Shown here: positions 1 to 9,365 of the stretch, piece after piece | How positions within the stretch are numbered: position 1 is the stretch's first letter | How the letters are laid out: each line of letters begins with the position of its first letter | Origin: CAVUAF01 sp963739375 | GTDB lineage: Bacteria > Acidobacteriota > Terriglobia > Terriglobales > Acidobacteriaceae | Length of the DNA: 64,000 bases | NCBI GenBank assembly: GCA_963739375.1 | Contig: CAVUAF010000007.1 | Coordinates: forward strand, 25,303 to 89,302 | Reading direction: 5' to 3' | The notes under the pieces: model-generated | Database searches by the model: none | What the model saw: the letters and a program-made list of their open reading frames with translations, nothing else | Told to the model about the DNA's origin: nothing | Program-made: the position numbers and the translations under genes

Positions 1-563
1 GAATCGAGCACGGTCCAGGGCCGGGGCTGGTAGCGCAGCAGGCGGAACTCCAGGGGGAGCGCGGCGCGGCGCGACTCGATGAGTGCATTCACGCCGCGGG
101 CGTAGGCCTCCCAGTGGGCGCGGTCTCGCGCCGAGAGCGACGTCGCTAGCGAGCGCTCGGCGGTCTGGCGAATGCCGAGGATGCGCTGCTCACGATCATG
201 CCGCAGGAACGCAGGACCGAGGATCTCCGCGAGTTCGCCGGCGGCGTAGCGGCGCGCCATGTCCATCTGCCATAGGCGGTCCTGCGCGGTGACGTAGCCC
301 TGGGCGAAGAAGAGGTCCTCGGCGGTGGCGGCGGTGATGTGCGGCACGCCCTGTGCGTCGCGCAGCACGGTGAGCGGGGCGGAGAGCCCGGCAACATGGA
401 CCGTGCCGTCCACCTGGGGCAGCGCCGCGCGCGCCAACTGCCGGAACCAGAGCGCCGCGCCACCACCGGCCAGGAGAATGAGGGCGAACCCCGCCAGCGC
501 CAGGCGCAGGGCGAGACGTCGGCGGCGGGAACCAGGAGTGCGGGCAACCAGGGCAGCGGCCAT
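1..563 (-). CDS. Penicillin acylase family protein, N-terminal part (runs off window)
   Basis: Reading the minus strand from the ATG at 563 gives 187 residues without a stop to the window edge. After an Arg-rich start and one hydrophobic segment (about residues 20-40, a signal anchor) comes a stretch typical of the alpha chain of N-terminal-nucleophile amidases (penicillin/acyl-homoserine-lactone acylase family): a beta-rich region followed by RDAQGVPHI, an 'AQGYVTAQDRLWQMD' motif and RRYAAGELAEI. In the family this precursor is exported and self-cleaves at an internal Ser, which lies outside this window. Substrate cannot be predicted. A CCACGAAG-type repeat lies just upstream of the start. 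Family call is firm; exact substrate unknown. Confidence 0.85.
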   Translation of the reverse strand, partial: MAAALVARTPGSRRRRLALRLALAGFALILLAGGGAALWFRQLARAALPQVDGTVHVAGLSAPLTVLRDAQGVPHITAATAEDLFFAQGYVTAQDRLWQMDMARRYAAGELAEILGPAFLRHDREQRILGIRQTAERSLATSLSARDRAHWEAYARGVNALIESRRAALPLEFRLLRYQPRPWTVLD

Positions 564-580
564 GAGAAACGGTTATTTCA

Positions 581-607
581 CCACGAAGTCAGAAAGACAC
601 GAAGTCT
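581..607. repeat. CCACGAAG-family dispersed repeat, copy 1
   Basis: CCACGAAGTC-AGAAAGA-CACGAAGTC lies between the penicillin acylase start and the HAD phosphatase stop. Related copies occur at 2012, 2931, 4051 and 48493. Confidence 0.6.
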
Positions 608-622
608 GAAGAAAACCAGAAC

Positions 623-1345
623 TCACTGCTCTGCTCCGGGCGTTGCCGCCGCCGGCGGGTAGTAGATGGTCCAGCCGCGGCGGCGAGCGATTTCTTCCAG
701 ATCAGGCTTGGGATTGATGGCGAACGCGTGCCGCGCCGAGTCGAGCATGGCGGCGTCGTGGATGGAATTGCCGAAGGCCACGTCCACCGGCCGTCCGATG
801 TGCTCGCGGATGGCGAGCGCCTTGCCTCCGCCGCTCGGCACCCGGAAGAGGCGCTCGGTGATGCGGCCGCCCTCGATTACGACCGAGGCGGCCAGCACCC
901 GCGCGCGCGGAATGCCGAAGCGCTCCACACCGGCCGCGACCACCCAGTGATTAGTGGACGAGACGGCCCAGAGTTCAGCCCCGGCGGCGGCGAGGCGGCG
1001 CGTCAACTCCCGCATCTCGGGGAAGATGCGTGCGGCCACCGCGGCCGCGAAAAACTCGCGCGCGGCTTGCGCGACCACGGTCTCCTCGAGGCCGCGGTGG
1101 ATTTGCACCATCTCGCCGCACATGACTTCTTCGCCGACGCGGCCGGCGAGGTAGTCGGCATAGCGGGCGCGGACCCAGCGCGCCACGGCGGCGGGAATGA
1201 GGCCGCGGTCGAGTTCCCAATAAAAAAAGTCCTGGCCGGAGTCGCCGGCCCACAGGGTGCCGTCGCAGTCGAAGACGGCCAGCCGCGGCTGAAGGGTGGT
1301 GACCGAGGTGAGGAATGCTTCCTGCTGCGGGGTGAGAACGCTCAA
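623..1345 (-). CDS. HAD-superfamily phosphatase (SerB/PSPase-like)
   Basis: A 240-residue haloacid-dehalogenase hydrolase. Motif I FDCDGTLW (nucleophile Asp) is near residue 20, a helical cap follows, motif II is SSTNHW, the motif III Lys is in GGGKALAIREH and motif IV is GNSIHDAAML. It resembles phosphoserine-phosphatase-like HAD IB proteins; the substrate is not determinable. The start chosen is TTG at 1345 because it overlaps the upstream gene's stop as TTGA and has GGAGA just upstream. An in-frame opening continues much further 5' but is only the shadow of the upstream gene. Probably translationally coupled to the nucleotidyltransferase. Confidence 0.82.
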   Translation of the reverse strand: MSVLTPQQEAFLTSVTTLQPRLAVFDCDGTLWAGDSGQDFFYWELDRGLIPAAVARWVRARYADYLAGRVGEEVMCGEMVQIHRGLEETVVAQAAREFFAAAVAARIFPEMRELTRRLAAAGAELWAVSSTNHWVVAAGVERFGIPRARVLAASVVIEGGRITERLFRVPSGGGKALAIREHIGRPVDVAFGNSIHDAAMLDSARHAFAINPKPDLEEIARRRGWTIYYPPAAATPGAEQ

Positions 1346-2004
1346 GAAGACTTGCTCTCCGCCACCGCGAAGTCGCCGGCGGCGAGGCGCGCGTAGTCTT
1401 CCGGAGTATTCACGTTGGCGACCACCAGCGGGTCGTCCACCGCCAGGTAGCGGATGTGCGGCTGCTGCGCGTGCTCCACCTCGCGGGCGGTGGCGCTGGC
1501 GGGCGCGCGCAGCCAGACGGAGATCATCTCGCGCGCGGCGACGATGGGATGTCCATGGCGTCCGCCGAATTCCGGCACCACCGCCCAGACGTCGGAGGGG
1601 GAGGCCATGAATTCCTGCTTCAGACGGGCGAGCGTGGCTTCCGCCGCGGGCGGCTGGTCCACCGGCGTGAGCACGACGGCGTCGCGACCGCGGTTCATGA
1701 TTTCCTGCACCCCGATTTGCAGGGAACTGAACTGGCCGCGCGCCGGCTGGGGATTGCGTATGGCAAAGGCGCCGTTGGCGTAGACCACGGGCGTGAGCGC
1801 GTCGAAGTTCGCCCCCAGCACCACCAGCACGAGCTCGGTGTGGCGGCGCAGCATCTCGATGTGGCGGCAGAGGAAGGTATCGTGGGTGCCGGCCGGGTGG
1901 AAGCTGACGGGCTGCGGCGGCCACGCCAGCAGCGCCTTTTCGCGGCCCATGCGGGACGAGTCACCGGCCGCGAGGATGATCCCGCAAAAACTCAGCGAGC
2001 GCAT
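1342..2004 (-). CDS. MobA/MocA-like nucleotidyltransferase
   Basis: A 220-residue protein opening with the NTP-transferase signature ILAAGDSSRMGREKALL (residues 10-26), as in MobA, MocA and related cytidylyl/guanylyltransferases, followed by VVLGA and a VVLTPVDQP metal-binding segment. In the family such enzymes attach CMP or GMP to molybdopterin. The neighbour immediately upstream is xdhC, a molybdenum-hydroxylase maturation factor, so MocA-like cofactor maturation (MCD formation) is the most likely role. No molybdenum hydroxylase subunits lie in the window. It could also be a nucleotide-sugar transferase-like protein, which is less likely given context. Confidence 0.8.
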   Translation of the reverse strand: MRSLSFCGIILAAGDSSRMGREKALLAWPPQPVSFHPAGTHDTFLCRHIEMLRRHTELVLVVLGANFDALTPVVYANGAFAIRNPQPARGQFSSLQIGVQEIMNRGRDAVVLTPVDQPPAAEATLARLKQEFMASPSDVWAVVPEFGGRHGHPIVAAREMISVWLRAPASATAREVEHAQQPHIRYLAVDDPLVVANVNTPEDYARLAAGDFAVAESKSS

Positions 2005-2011
2005 AAGCCAC

Positions 2012-2026
2012 TTTTACCACGAAGAC
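2012..2026. repeat. CCACGAAG-family dispersed repeat, copy 2
   Basis: TTTTACCACGAAGAC sits immediately upstream of the MobA-like start, in the same orientation as the copies at 581 and 2931. Confidence 0.5.
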
Positions 2027-2074
2027 CTGCCGGTAAGGAAACTTCGCCGCCCGCGCCGCAGGAGAGATGCCGCT

Positions 2075-2917
2075 TCAGTCGCGTTCGGCGGCTTCGGGCG
2101 CGGCCTCGGCAAGCTGGTCGGAGTAGCGCATGTGGGGGACGGAGGACTGCGCCTGGCGGCGCTCGGCGATCAGCTCGGCGACCACGGCGACCGCGATCTC
2201 CTCGGGCGTGATGGCGCCGATGCTCAGCCCGATGGGCGCATGCACGCGCTGGAACTTCTCGCGCGGCACGCCTTCCTTTTCCAGCTCGCGGTAGATGGAG
2301 ATGACCTTGCGCCGCGAGCCGATCATCCCCACGTAGCGCGCGCGAGTGTCCACCGCCCAGCGCAGGATGCGCATGTCGTCGCGATGCCCGCGGGTGACGA
2401 TCACGAGATACGAATTCTCGTTGGGCGCGAGCTGCGCGAGGACGCGCTGGAAATCGTCGGCATAGACGTCGCGGGCCTCGGGGAAGCGCTCGCGGTTGGC
2501 GTACTGCTCGCGATCGTCGGTGACGACCACGTCGAAGCCCGCCAGGCGCGCGATCTTGTAGACGCTGAGCGCCACGTGCCCGGCGCCGAAGAGGTAGAGC
2601 GTTCCCGGCGGCAGGATGGGCTCGACAAAAATCTCCAGCGTGCCGCCGCAGACCAGGCCGACGTCGTACTTGGGGTCCTGGTTGAGGTTGAAGGTGAGGG
2701 TGCGGGGCTTCTCGGTCGCGATGACCTCGCGCGCCGCCTGCCACACCTCGGCCTCGACGCAACCGCCGCCGATGGTGCCGACGATCGAGCCGTCGTCACG
2801 CACCAGCATCTTGGCGGTGGCGAACGACGGGATCGAGCCGCGCACGTTGACGATGGTGGCCAACGCGCCGCGCCGCCCTTCGCGGCGCAGGCTTACGAGT
2901 TCTTCGAAGACGTCCAT
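2075..2917 (-). CDS. xdhC: XdhC/CoxI family molybdenum-hydroxylase maturation factor
   Basis: 280 residues with the two expected domains. The N-terminal XdhC_CoxI domain (about 1-95) has the GSIPSFATAKMLV and TIGGGCVEAE motifs. The C-terminal Rossmann-like XdhC_C domain (about 105-270) has LFGAGHVA, VVVTDDRE and VGMIGSRRK. XdhC binds molybdenum cofactor, promotes its sulfuration and inserts it into xanthine dehydrogenase or CO-dehydrogenase-type enzymes in the cytoplasm. An AGGAG ribosome site stands 7 bases before the ATG. It is followed by the MobA-like gene after 70 bases, making a small cofactor-maturation operon. Confidence 0.9.
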   Translation of the reverse strand: MDVFEELVSLRREGRRGALATIVNVRGSIPSFATAKMLVRDDGSIVGTIGGGCVEAEVWQAAREVIATEKPRTLTFNLNQDPKYDVGLVCGGTLEIFVEPILPPGTLYLFGAGHVALSVYKIARLAGFDVVVTDDREQYANRERFPEARDVYADDFQRVLAQLAPNENSYLVIVTRGHRDDMRILRWAVDTRARYVGMIGSRRKVISIYRELEKEGVPREKFQRVHAPIGLSIGAITPEEIAVAVVAELIAERRQAQSSVPHMRYSDQLAEAAPEAAERD

Positions 2918-2930
2918 GCGCGACTCCTAT

Positions 2931-2950
2931 TTAACCACGAAGGCACGAAG
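2931..2950. repeat. CCACGAAG-family dispersed repeat, copy 3
   Basis: TTAACCACGAAGGCACGAAG lies between the divergent xdhC and alcohol dehydrogenase genes; two CACGAAG units are separated by one G. Confidence 0.6.
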
Positions 2951-3020
2951 AATCGGCAGATCGGCCCTGCGGTTCATCGGCCCATCGACGTGCTACATTG
3001 CTCAGTTTTGGAGAGCGGCG

Positions 3021-4043
3021 ATGAAGGCAGTGCGGTTTCACGAATATGGCGGCCCGGAAGTGCTGCGCTACGAAGACGCACCCGAGCCCGAGTTGCGTCC
3101 GGACCAGGTGCTGGTGCGGGTGCGGGCGTGCGCGCTCAACCATCTCGACCTGTGGCTGCGGCGCGGCGTCTACAACCCGCCCTTGCCGCACATCAGCGGC
3201 GCCGACGTGGCCGGCGAGGTGGCCGCGGTGGGCGCGCACTGCACCAGTGCGCGCGTCGGACAGCGCGTGCTGCTGGCCCCCATGGTCTTCTGCGGACACT
3301 GTCCGCGCTGCGCCGCGGGCCAGCAAAACTACTGCCCGCAATTCACCGTGCTCGGCAACCAGGTGAACGGCGGCAACGCGGAATATGTCGCCGTGCCGGA
3401 GGTGAACGTCGTTCCCATTCCCGACGCGCTCGGCTACGAGCAGGCCGCGGCGGTGCCGCTGGTCTTCCTGACCGCGTGGCACATGCTGGTGGCGCGCTGC
3501 GGCGTCAAGCCCGGCCAGACGGTGCTGGTGCTGGGCGGGAATTCGGGCGTGGGCTCGGCGGCGATCCAGATTGCGAAGCTGTGGGGCGCGCGCGTCATCG
3601 CCACCGCCGGCGACGAGCGCAAGCTGGAACGGGCGCGCGAGCTGGGCGCCGACCACGTCGTCCACCACTACCAGCAGAAGATTTCGGAGGAGGTAAAGAG
3701 GATCACCGAGAAACAGGGCGTGGACGTGGTCTTCGAGCACGTCGGGCAGGCGACCTGGGGCGAAAGCCTGCGCTCGCTGCGGCCGGGTGGTTGCCTGGTC
3801 ACCTGCGGCGCCACCAGCGGCCCGGAAGGGAAGCTCGACCTGCGCGTGCTCTTCAGCAAGCAGTTTTCGCTGCTCGGCTCGTACATGGGGGACATGCGCG
3901 ACTTCCACGCCCTGCTGCCGCACGTCTTCAGCGGCCGGCTCAAGGGGGTGGTGGATACCACGTTCCCGCTCAGCGAGGCGCGCGCCGCCCACGCGCGGCT
4001 GGAGAAGAGCGAGCAGTTCGGAAAAGTGGTGCTGGTGCCGTAG
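3021..4043 (+). CDS. Zinc-binding alcohol dehydrogenase / quinone oxidoreductase family protein
   Basis: 340 residues, a medium-chain dehydrogenase/reductase. The N-terminal GroES-like domain carries the structural-zinc loop with four Cys (CGHCPRCAAGQQNYC, near residue 95). The Rossmann domain has the cofactor motif VLGGNSGVGSAAIQIA near residue 172, and the sequence ends QFGKVVLVP as expected for full length. Homologues oxidise alcohols or reduce quinones/enals with NAD(P)H; specificity is not predictable. The ATG at 3021 has GGAGAG five bases upstream and a TACATT -10-like box at 2994. Confidence 0.88.
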   Translation: MKAVRFHEYGGPEVLRYEDAPEPELRPDQVLVRVRACALNHLDLWLRRGVYNPPLPHISGADVAGEVAAVGAHCTSARVGQRVLLAPMVFCGHCPRCAAGQQNYCPQFTVLGNQVNGGNAEYVAVPEVNVVPIPDALGYEQAAAVPLVFLTAWHMLVARCGVKPGQTVLVLGGNSGVGSAAIQIAKLWGARVIATAGDERKLERARELGADHVVHHYQQKISEEVKRITEKQGVDVVFEHVGQATWGESLRSLRPGGCLVTCGATSGPEGKLDLRVLFSKQFSLLGSYMGDMRDFHALLPHVFSGRLKGVVDTTFPLSEARAAHARLEKSEQFGKVVLVP

Positions 4044-4050
4044 GTTTCAC

Positions 4051-4065
4051 TTGCCACGAAGACAC
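4051..4065. repeat. CCACGAAG-family dispersed repeat, copy 4
   Basis: TTGCCACGAAGACAC follows the dehydrogenase stop and supplies the AAGACA -35-like hexamer of the nuoB promoter. Confidence 0.45.
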
Positions 4066-4087
4066 CAGGGCCCGCGTCCTTTAGAAT
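4059..4087 (+). promoter_or_regulatory. Candidate sigma70-type promoter of nuoB
   Basis: AAGACA at 4059-4064, a 17-base spacer and TAGAAT at 4082-4087. A start point near 4093 fits translation from the GTG at 4107. The upstream in-frame ATG at 4086 lies in the -10 box and is therefore unlikely to be the start. Confidence 0.5.
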
Positions 4088-4106
4088 GGGGTTGGCAGGA
4101 GACACC

Positions 4107-4676
4107 GTGAGCACCATCATTCCACCCGCAGAGGCGAACTACACCGGCGGCTCGGAGCCTGACGCCCAGCGCATCGCGCGCGTCACCTACGGCAGCGACG
4201 CGGACGAAGGCATCGTCCTGACCACGCTCGACTGGGCGGTGAACTGGGTGCGCAAGTCGTCGCTGTGGCCGATGACCTTCGGCTTGGCCTGCTGCGCCAT
4301 CGAGATGATGTCCATGGGCGCGTCACGCTTCGACATTGCGCGCTTCGGCGCCGAGGTCTTCCGCCCGTCGCCGCGCCAGGCCGACCTCATGATCATCGCC
4401 GGGCGTGTCTCGCAGAAGATGGCGCCGGTAATCCGCCAGCTCTGGGAGCAGATGCCCGAGCCCAAGTGGGTGATCTCGATGGGGGCGTGCGCCACCTCCG
4501 GCGGCGTCTTCAACAACTACGCGCTGGTGCAGGGCGTGAACCAGGTCATCCCGGTGGACGTCTACGTGCCCGGCTGCCCGCCGCGTCCTGAGCAGCTCAT
4601 CTACGCCATCACCCTGCTGCAGAAGAAGATCGAAAACGAGCGCGGCTCGTTCAAGCGGGTGCTGAACCTGGCGTAG
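4107..4676 (+). CDS. nuoB: NADH-quinone oxidoreductase subunit B
   Basis: 189 residues of the respiratory complex I subunit that holds cluster N2, at the junction of the peripheral and membrane arms. The ligand motifs are intact: the CC pair in GLACCAIEMM, the Cys in MGACATSGG and the Cys in VPGCPPRPEQ. Start chosen at GTG 4107 because AGGAG lies five bases upstream. No nuoA, nuoC or nuoD flanks it: the dehydrogenase precedes it and a convergent secreted protein follows. This is therefore an isolated nuoB, presumably completing or duplicating a complex I operon elsewhere. Confidence 0.95.
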   Translation: MSTIIPPAEANYTGGSEPDAQRIARVTYGSDADEGIVLTTLDWAVNWVRKSSLWPMTFGLACCAIEMMSMGASRFDIARFGAEVFRPSPRQADLMIIAGRVSQKMAPVIRQLWEQMPEPKWVISMGACATSGGVFNNYALVQGVNQVIPVDVYVPGCPPRPEQLIYAITLLQKKIENERGSFKRVLNLA

Positions 4677-4712
4677 CGAACGTCGCGAGCGGCAATCGAA
4701 GACATCGCAAAG

Positions 4713-4740
4713 AAAAACGGGAGCATGTTGCCATGCTCCC
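4713..4740 (-). terminator. Intrinsic terminator of the 4766-5317 gene
   Basis: On the minus strand GGGAGCATG, loop GCAA and CATGCTCCC form a perfect 9-bp stem followed by GTTTTT. It also lies just past the nuoB stop but has no U-tract on the plus strand. Confidence 0.85.
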
Positions 4741-4765
4741 GCGCACTTCGGGCAAGACGCGCCGC

Positions 4766-5317
4766 TCAGCGGCCGTTGTAGCCGCGCTGATAGCCTTCCA
4801 TGAAGCCCTGCCGATACAGCTGCTTGTACTGGTTTTTGTCGCCACCGATCACGCTGTATTGATGGTCGGCGTCTTTGTAGGCGTCGTGCTGCGTAGGACG
4901 GTAGCTGTGCCCGGTCGCGCGATCACTCTGGCCCTTGGCCAGGCCGTCCTGATAGCCGACCTGGCGCGCCTGTTCGACGCTCCTGCCGCCTCCGCCACCG
5001 TAGCCGGGACCGTTGCCGCGGCCGTGGTCGCGCGCCGCGCGCCAGCCCGCCTCATACCCCTGCTCCCAGGCGCGCCGATCGTCGCGCTCGCGCCCCGGAA
5101 AGCGCGCGCTGCGCCGTCCGGATTGCGCGTCCTGCTGGCCTTGGCGATAGCCGCGGTTATACCAGCTGTTTTCGCCCCGATCGCGGTCCTGGTTCTGACC
5201 AAGAAAGCGGTTCCCGTCGCCACGCCGCGCGGGTTCCTGCCAGCTCTGCGCCGCGGCCAGCGAAGACAAGCCCGACGCCAGAGCCACGGCCATGAGAAAC
5301 ATCCCAAACTTCTTCAT
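4766..5317 (-). CDS. Small exported Gly/Arg/Gln-rich protein with degenerate repeats
   Basis: 183 residues. The start MKKFGMFLMAVAL gives a clean Sec signal peptide ending SLAAA (cleavage near residue 24); this ATG was preferred over one seven codons upstream. The mature part is hydrophilic, rich in Arg, Gly, Tyr and Gln, with repeated 'GY..G..DG/GR' units (NRGYRQGQQDAQ, EQGYEAGWRAA, QVGYQDGLAKGQ, YRQGFMEGYQRGY), about four copies of a 12-16-residue helical repeat. No known enzyme motif is visible. Probably a periplasmic or surface protein of unknown function. It has its own terminator downstream. Confidence 0.7.
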   Translation of the reverse strand: MKKFGMFLMAVALASGLSSLAAAQSWQEPARRGDGNRFLGQNQDRDRGENSWYNRGYRQGQQDAQSGRRSARFPGRERDDRRAWEQGYEAGWRAARDHGRGNGPGYGGGGGRSVEQARQVGYQDGLAKGQSDRATGHSYRPTQHDAYKDADHQYSVIGGDKNQYKQLYRQGFMEGYQRGYNGR

Positions 5318-5371
5318 CGTCAGCCTCCCTTGTGACATTCAACCGCCCTCAACGTGGCACGATCGAAAAGC

Positions 5372-5381
5372 GGGGTACCCC
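5372..5381. repeat. GGGGTACCCC palindrome
   Basis: A perfect 10-bp palindrome upstream of the 4766-5317 gene; a longer version (GGGGGTACCCCC) recurs at 15412. Confidence 0.4.
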
Positions 5382-5505
5382 TCCGTGTCTTCTTGATGTT
5401 AGAACGCCCCACCCAAGCCTCTTGCAAATAGTAAACCTGCGGCGAGAAACGGAAGTTGTAGCCCCTTCAGGACAGATACTACCAAAGCCGCCAGGGTTGG
5501 CGCGG

Positions 5506-6485
5506 CTAGCGGGCCAGCAGGCGCGCCGCGTTGCCGCCCAGAAGCTTCTGTTTCACGTCCTCGCCGGCGTTCAGCGAGCGGATGCTCTCCAGCATCTTGG
5601 GAATGCTGCCGATCTGGTGCGGGTAATCGCTGCCGGCCAGGATGTGGTCGGGGCCGGCGAAGCCGATCGCGAACTCAATGGCGCGCGGGTTGAAGTTGAC
5701 GGTGTCGTAATAGAAATGCTTGAGGTAGTCGCTGGGGGGCGCGCGATGTTCGCGCGGCACTCGGCAAACGCCTCGAAGCCGCGGTCGAGCCGTTCGACCA
5801 GGTAGGGAATGGCGCCGCCGAGATGCCCGAGGACCCAGCGGATGCGCGGAAAGCGCTCGGGCACGCCGCTGAAGACCAGCCCGGCCGTCGCCAGCGTGGT
5901 GTCGAAGAGGAAGCCGACCAGGGGCATCAGCCAGTAATCGAGCATGGCTTCGACGCCGACCGGGGCGGTGGGATGGATCATCAGAACGGCGCCGAGTTCG
6001 TTGGCCGCTTCGTAGAGCGGCCAGAAGCGGCGGTCGTCGAGCGCCACGCCATTCACGTTGCTGAACAGCATCGCGCCCGGAAGCCGCAGCTCCGTAACCG
6101 CGCGGCGCAGCTCGGCGACCGAGGCAGCCGGGTCGTTGAGCGGCAAGGTGGCGAGCGCGGCAAAGCGCCCGCGGCGGTCGGCCACCACACGGGCGAAGGC
6201 GTCGTTCACCAGCCGCGCCAGGCGCACTGCCTGCGCCGGCTCTTCGACGTGCGTCCCTGGCGTGGTCAGGGTGACCACCTGCGTGTCCACCCCGGCGTCG
6301 CGCAGCACCTGCGCGCGGTAGTCGATGTCGCGATGCCCGCGCACCGCCACGTTGTAGTCGCCGGGATAGTGCAGCAGCGGATTGCCCTCGGCGTCGTGCG
6401 TAATGCGCACCGTGCTGGGGCCGCGTTCAAGGGCGTCAAGGTAGGCGGGCGGGTAGTAGTGATTGTGGAAATCGATGATGGGCAT
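5506..6485 (-). pseudogene. Amidohydrolase (ACMSD-like, Amidohydro_2), frameshifted
   Basis: The start MPIIDFHNHYYP carries the metal-binding HxH of aminocarboxymuconate-semialdehyde-decarboxylase-like amidohydrolases; MIHPTAP and LGHLGGAIPYL follow in the same frame. The frame is then lost at a run of six G (5734-5739). The rest, with the metal-ligand motif GSDYPHQIG and the normal C-terminus NAARLLAR, continues one frame over. One added base restores a 326-residue protein of normal length. Either a recent pseudogene or a homopolymer sequencing error. The start overlaps the stop of the permease (TGATG), so the pair is co-transcribed. Substrate unknown; catabolic decarboxylation or hydrolysis is expected. 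Confidence 0.8.
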
Positions 6486-7843
6486 CAGGCTGGTTCTTTC
6501 CGCGGATTGAACACCAACCACACAAAGTAAACAGGAAGCCCGGCGAGAACAAGACCTAAACCGAATACCGCCGAGCGCCAGTCCGCCAACACCTGGTTGA
6601 TCGCGATGGCGACCGAGGTGACGATGAAAACGGCCGGCAGGAGCGGATAGCCGAAGCCGAGAAACCGCGGGCGATATCCGCCGCGCCGCCGCAGCACGAA
6701 GAGCCCCGCGGCCAGCAGCGCGAAGAAAAGCCATTCCGTGTAGACGACGCGCGTGAAGAGCTGGCGGTAGCTGTTGGTTGCGACCAGCACCGCCGACCAC
6801 AACGCCTGCGCCGCGATTGCCAGGTGCGGCGTCCGCCGGCGCGGATGCACCGCCCCCAGCCAGCGGAAAGCGAGGCCGTCCTGCGCCATGGCGTAGTACA
6901 CCCGCGGGCCCGCGAGGATGATGCCGTTCAGCGAGCCCACGGCGGAGACGATGACCAAGGCCGCGATCGCATCGCCCGCCGCCGTGCCCAGGGCGCGCTC
7001 GGTGGCGTCGGCGGCCACGCGCGTCGAGCGCCCAATGTCCGCCAGCGGCAGCACCCAGGCGTAAGCGGCGTTCAGCAGGATGTAGCAGCCGGTCACGATG
7101 AGCGTGCCCAGGAGCAGCGCGCGCGGGATGGTGCGTTCCGCGTCGCGCGTCTCGCCCGCGGCGTAGGTCACCATGTGCCACCCGCCGAAGGAGAAGAGGC
7201 CGGCGCCGATGGCCAGGGCGTAAGCGGCGAGCGATGCGGGCGGCGATGCCAGGCTCGCGGCCGGAAGCGCGCGATGCGCCGCGCCGCCGAACCAGAAGAG
7301 CAGCAGCGTCATGGCGGCGATGGCCGCGACCTTGGCCGCGGTCAGCACCAGTTGCAGCAGGCTGCCGGGACGAATTCCCAGGTAGTTGACGGCCGAAAGC
7401 AGAAGGATGACGCCCACGGCCAGCGCGCGAACGGCCGGCTCGCCGAGCGGCACGAAGTGGGCGAGGTAGCGCGCCATCACCACCGCGATGGCGGCGATGA
7501 TGCCCGAGTGCATGCTCCAGAACATCGCCCAGGCCCACAGGAATCCCACGGCCGGCGAAAAGATTTCCCGCAGAAAAACGTAGACGCCGCCGGTCTGCGG
7601 GAATACCGCAGAGAGCTCCGCGCAGACGAGCGCGCCGCAGAAGGTGAGCGCTCCCGCCGCCAGCCACACCACGATGGCGCCGCGCATGCTGGGCACGAGG
7701 CGCGCAATCTCCGACGGCTGCACGAAGATGGAAGCGCCCAGGATGATCCCCACCACCATGGCCGTGGTATGGGAAAGCCCCATGGAGCGGCGCAGGCCCG
7801 GCGCGCCGTCCGGCGACGCGCTGGGGTGAGGGGCAGGGCACAT
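6485..7843 (-). CDS. APC-superfamily amino acid permease/antiporter
   Basis: 452 residues with about twelve hydrophobic helices. The first helix has the APC signature GIILGASIFVQP (residues ~32-43), then GGVYVFLREIF; the sequence ends WLVFNPRKEPA. Members exchange or import amino acids or polyamines across the inner membrane. The ATG at 7843 would overlap the divergent decarboxylase region; Met21 (at 7783, before GLSHTTAMVV) is an alternative start. A divergent PLP amino-acid decarboxylase and a downstream amidohydrolase suggest a role in amino-acid catabolism or an amino acid/amine exchange system. Confidence 0.85.
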   Translation of the reverse strand: MCPAPHPSASPDGAPGLRRSMGLSHTTAMVVGIILGASIFVQPSEIARLVPSMRGAIVVWLAAGALTFCGALVCAELSAVFPQTGGVYVFLREIFSPAVGFLWAWAMFWSMHSGIIAAIAVVMARYLAHFVPLGEPAVRALAVGVILLLSAVNYLGIRPGSLLQLVLTAAKVAAIAAMTLLLFWFGGAAHRALPAASLASPPASLAAYALAIGAGLFSFGGWHMVTYAAGETRDAERTIPRALLLGTLIVTGCYILLNAAYAWVLPLADIGRSTRVAADATERALGTAAGDAIAALVIVSAVGSLNGIILAGPRVYYAMAQDGLAFRWLGAVHPRRRTPHLAIAAQALWSAVLVATNSYRQLFTRVVYTEWLFFALLAAGLFVLRRRGGYRPRFLGFGYPLLPAVFIVTSVAIAINQVLADWRSAVFGLGLVLAGLPVYFVWLVFNPRKEPA

Positions 7844-7868
7844 GGGGGTCGCGAAAAGCGCGCGATTG

Positions 7869-7874
7869 TATCAT
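7869..7874 (+). promoter_or_regulatory. Candidate -10 box of the PLP decarboxylase gene
   Basis: TATCAT at 7869-7874, with transcription expected close to the ATG at 7881, which would make the mRNA leaderless or nearly so. No convincing -35 is visible. Confidence 0.35.
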
Positions 7875-7880
7875 GCAGCG

Positions 7881-9324
<1,444 letters not shown>

Positions 9325-9326
<2 letters not shown>

Positions 9327-9359
9327 GCTTAGAGCTTAAAGCTTGTAGCTTAGAGCTTC
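9325..9359. repeat. Heptamer array (GAGCTTA unit, 5 copies)
   Basis: GAGCTTA, GAGCTTA, AAGCTTG, TAGCTTA, GAGCTTC. It begins within the decarboxylase stop codon and ends six bases before the GHMP kinase start. Confidence 0.75.
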
Positions 9360-9365
9360 GGTCCC

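Noticed and set aside
1793..4084. Long plus-strand open frame (763 codons) over the mobA/xdhC/dehydrogenase genes
   Set aside because: Antisense shadow produced by high GC; no domain motifs, low-complexity Arg/Ala/Gly composition, and it overlaps clear genes.
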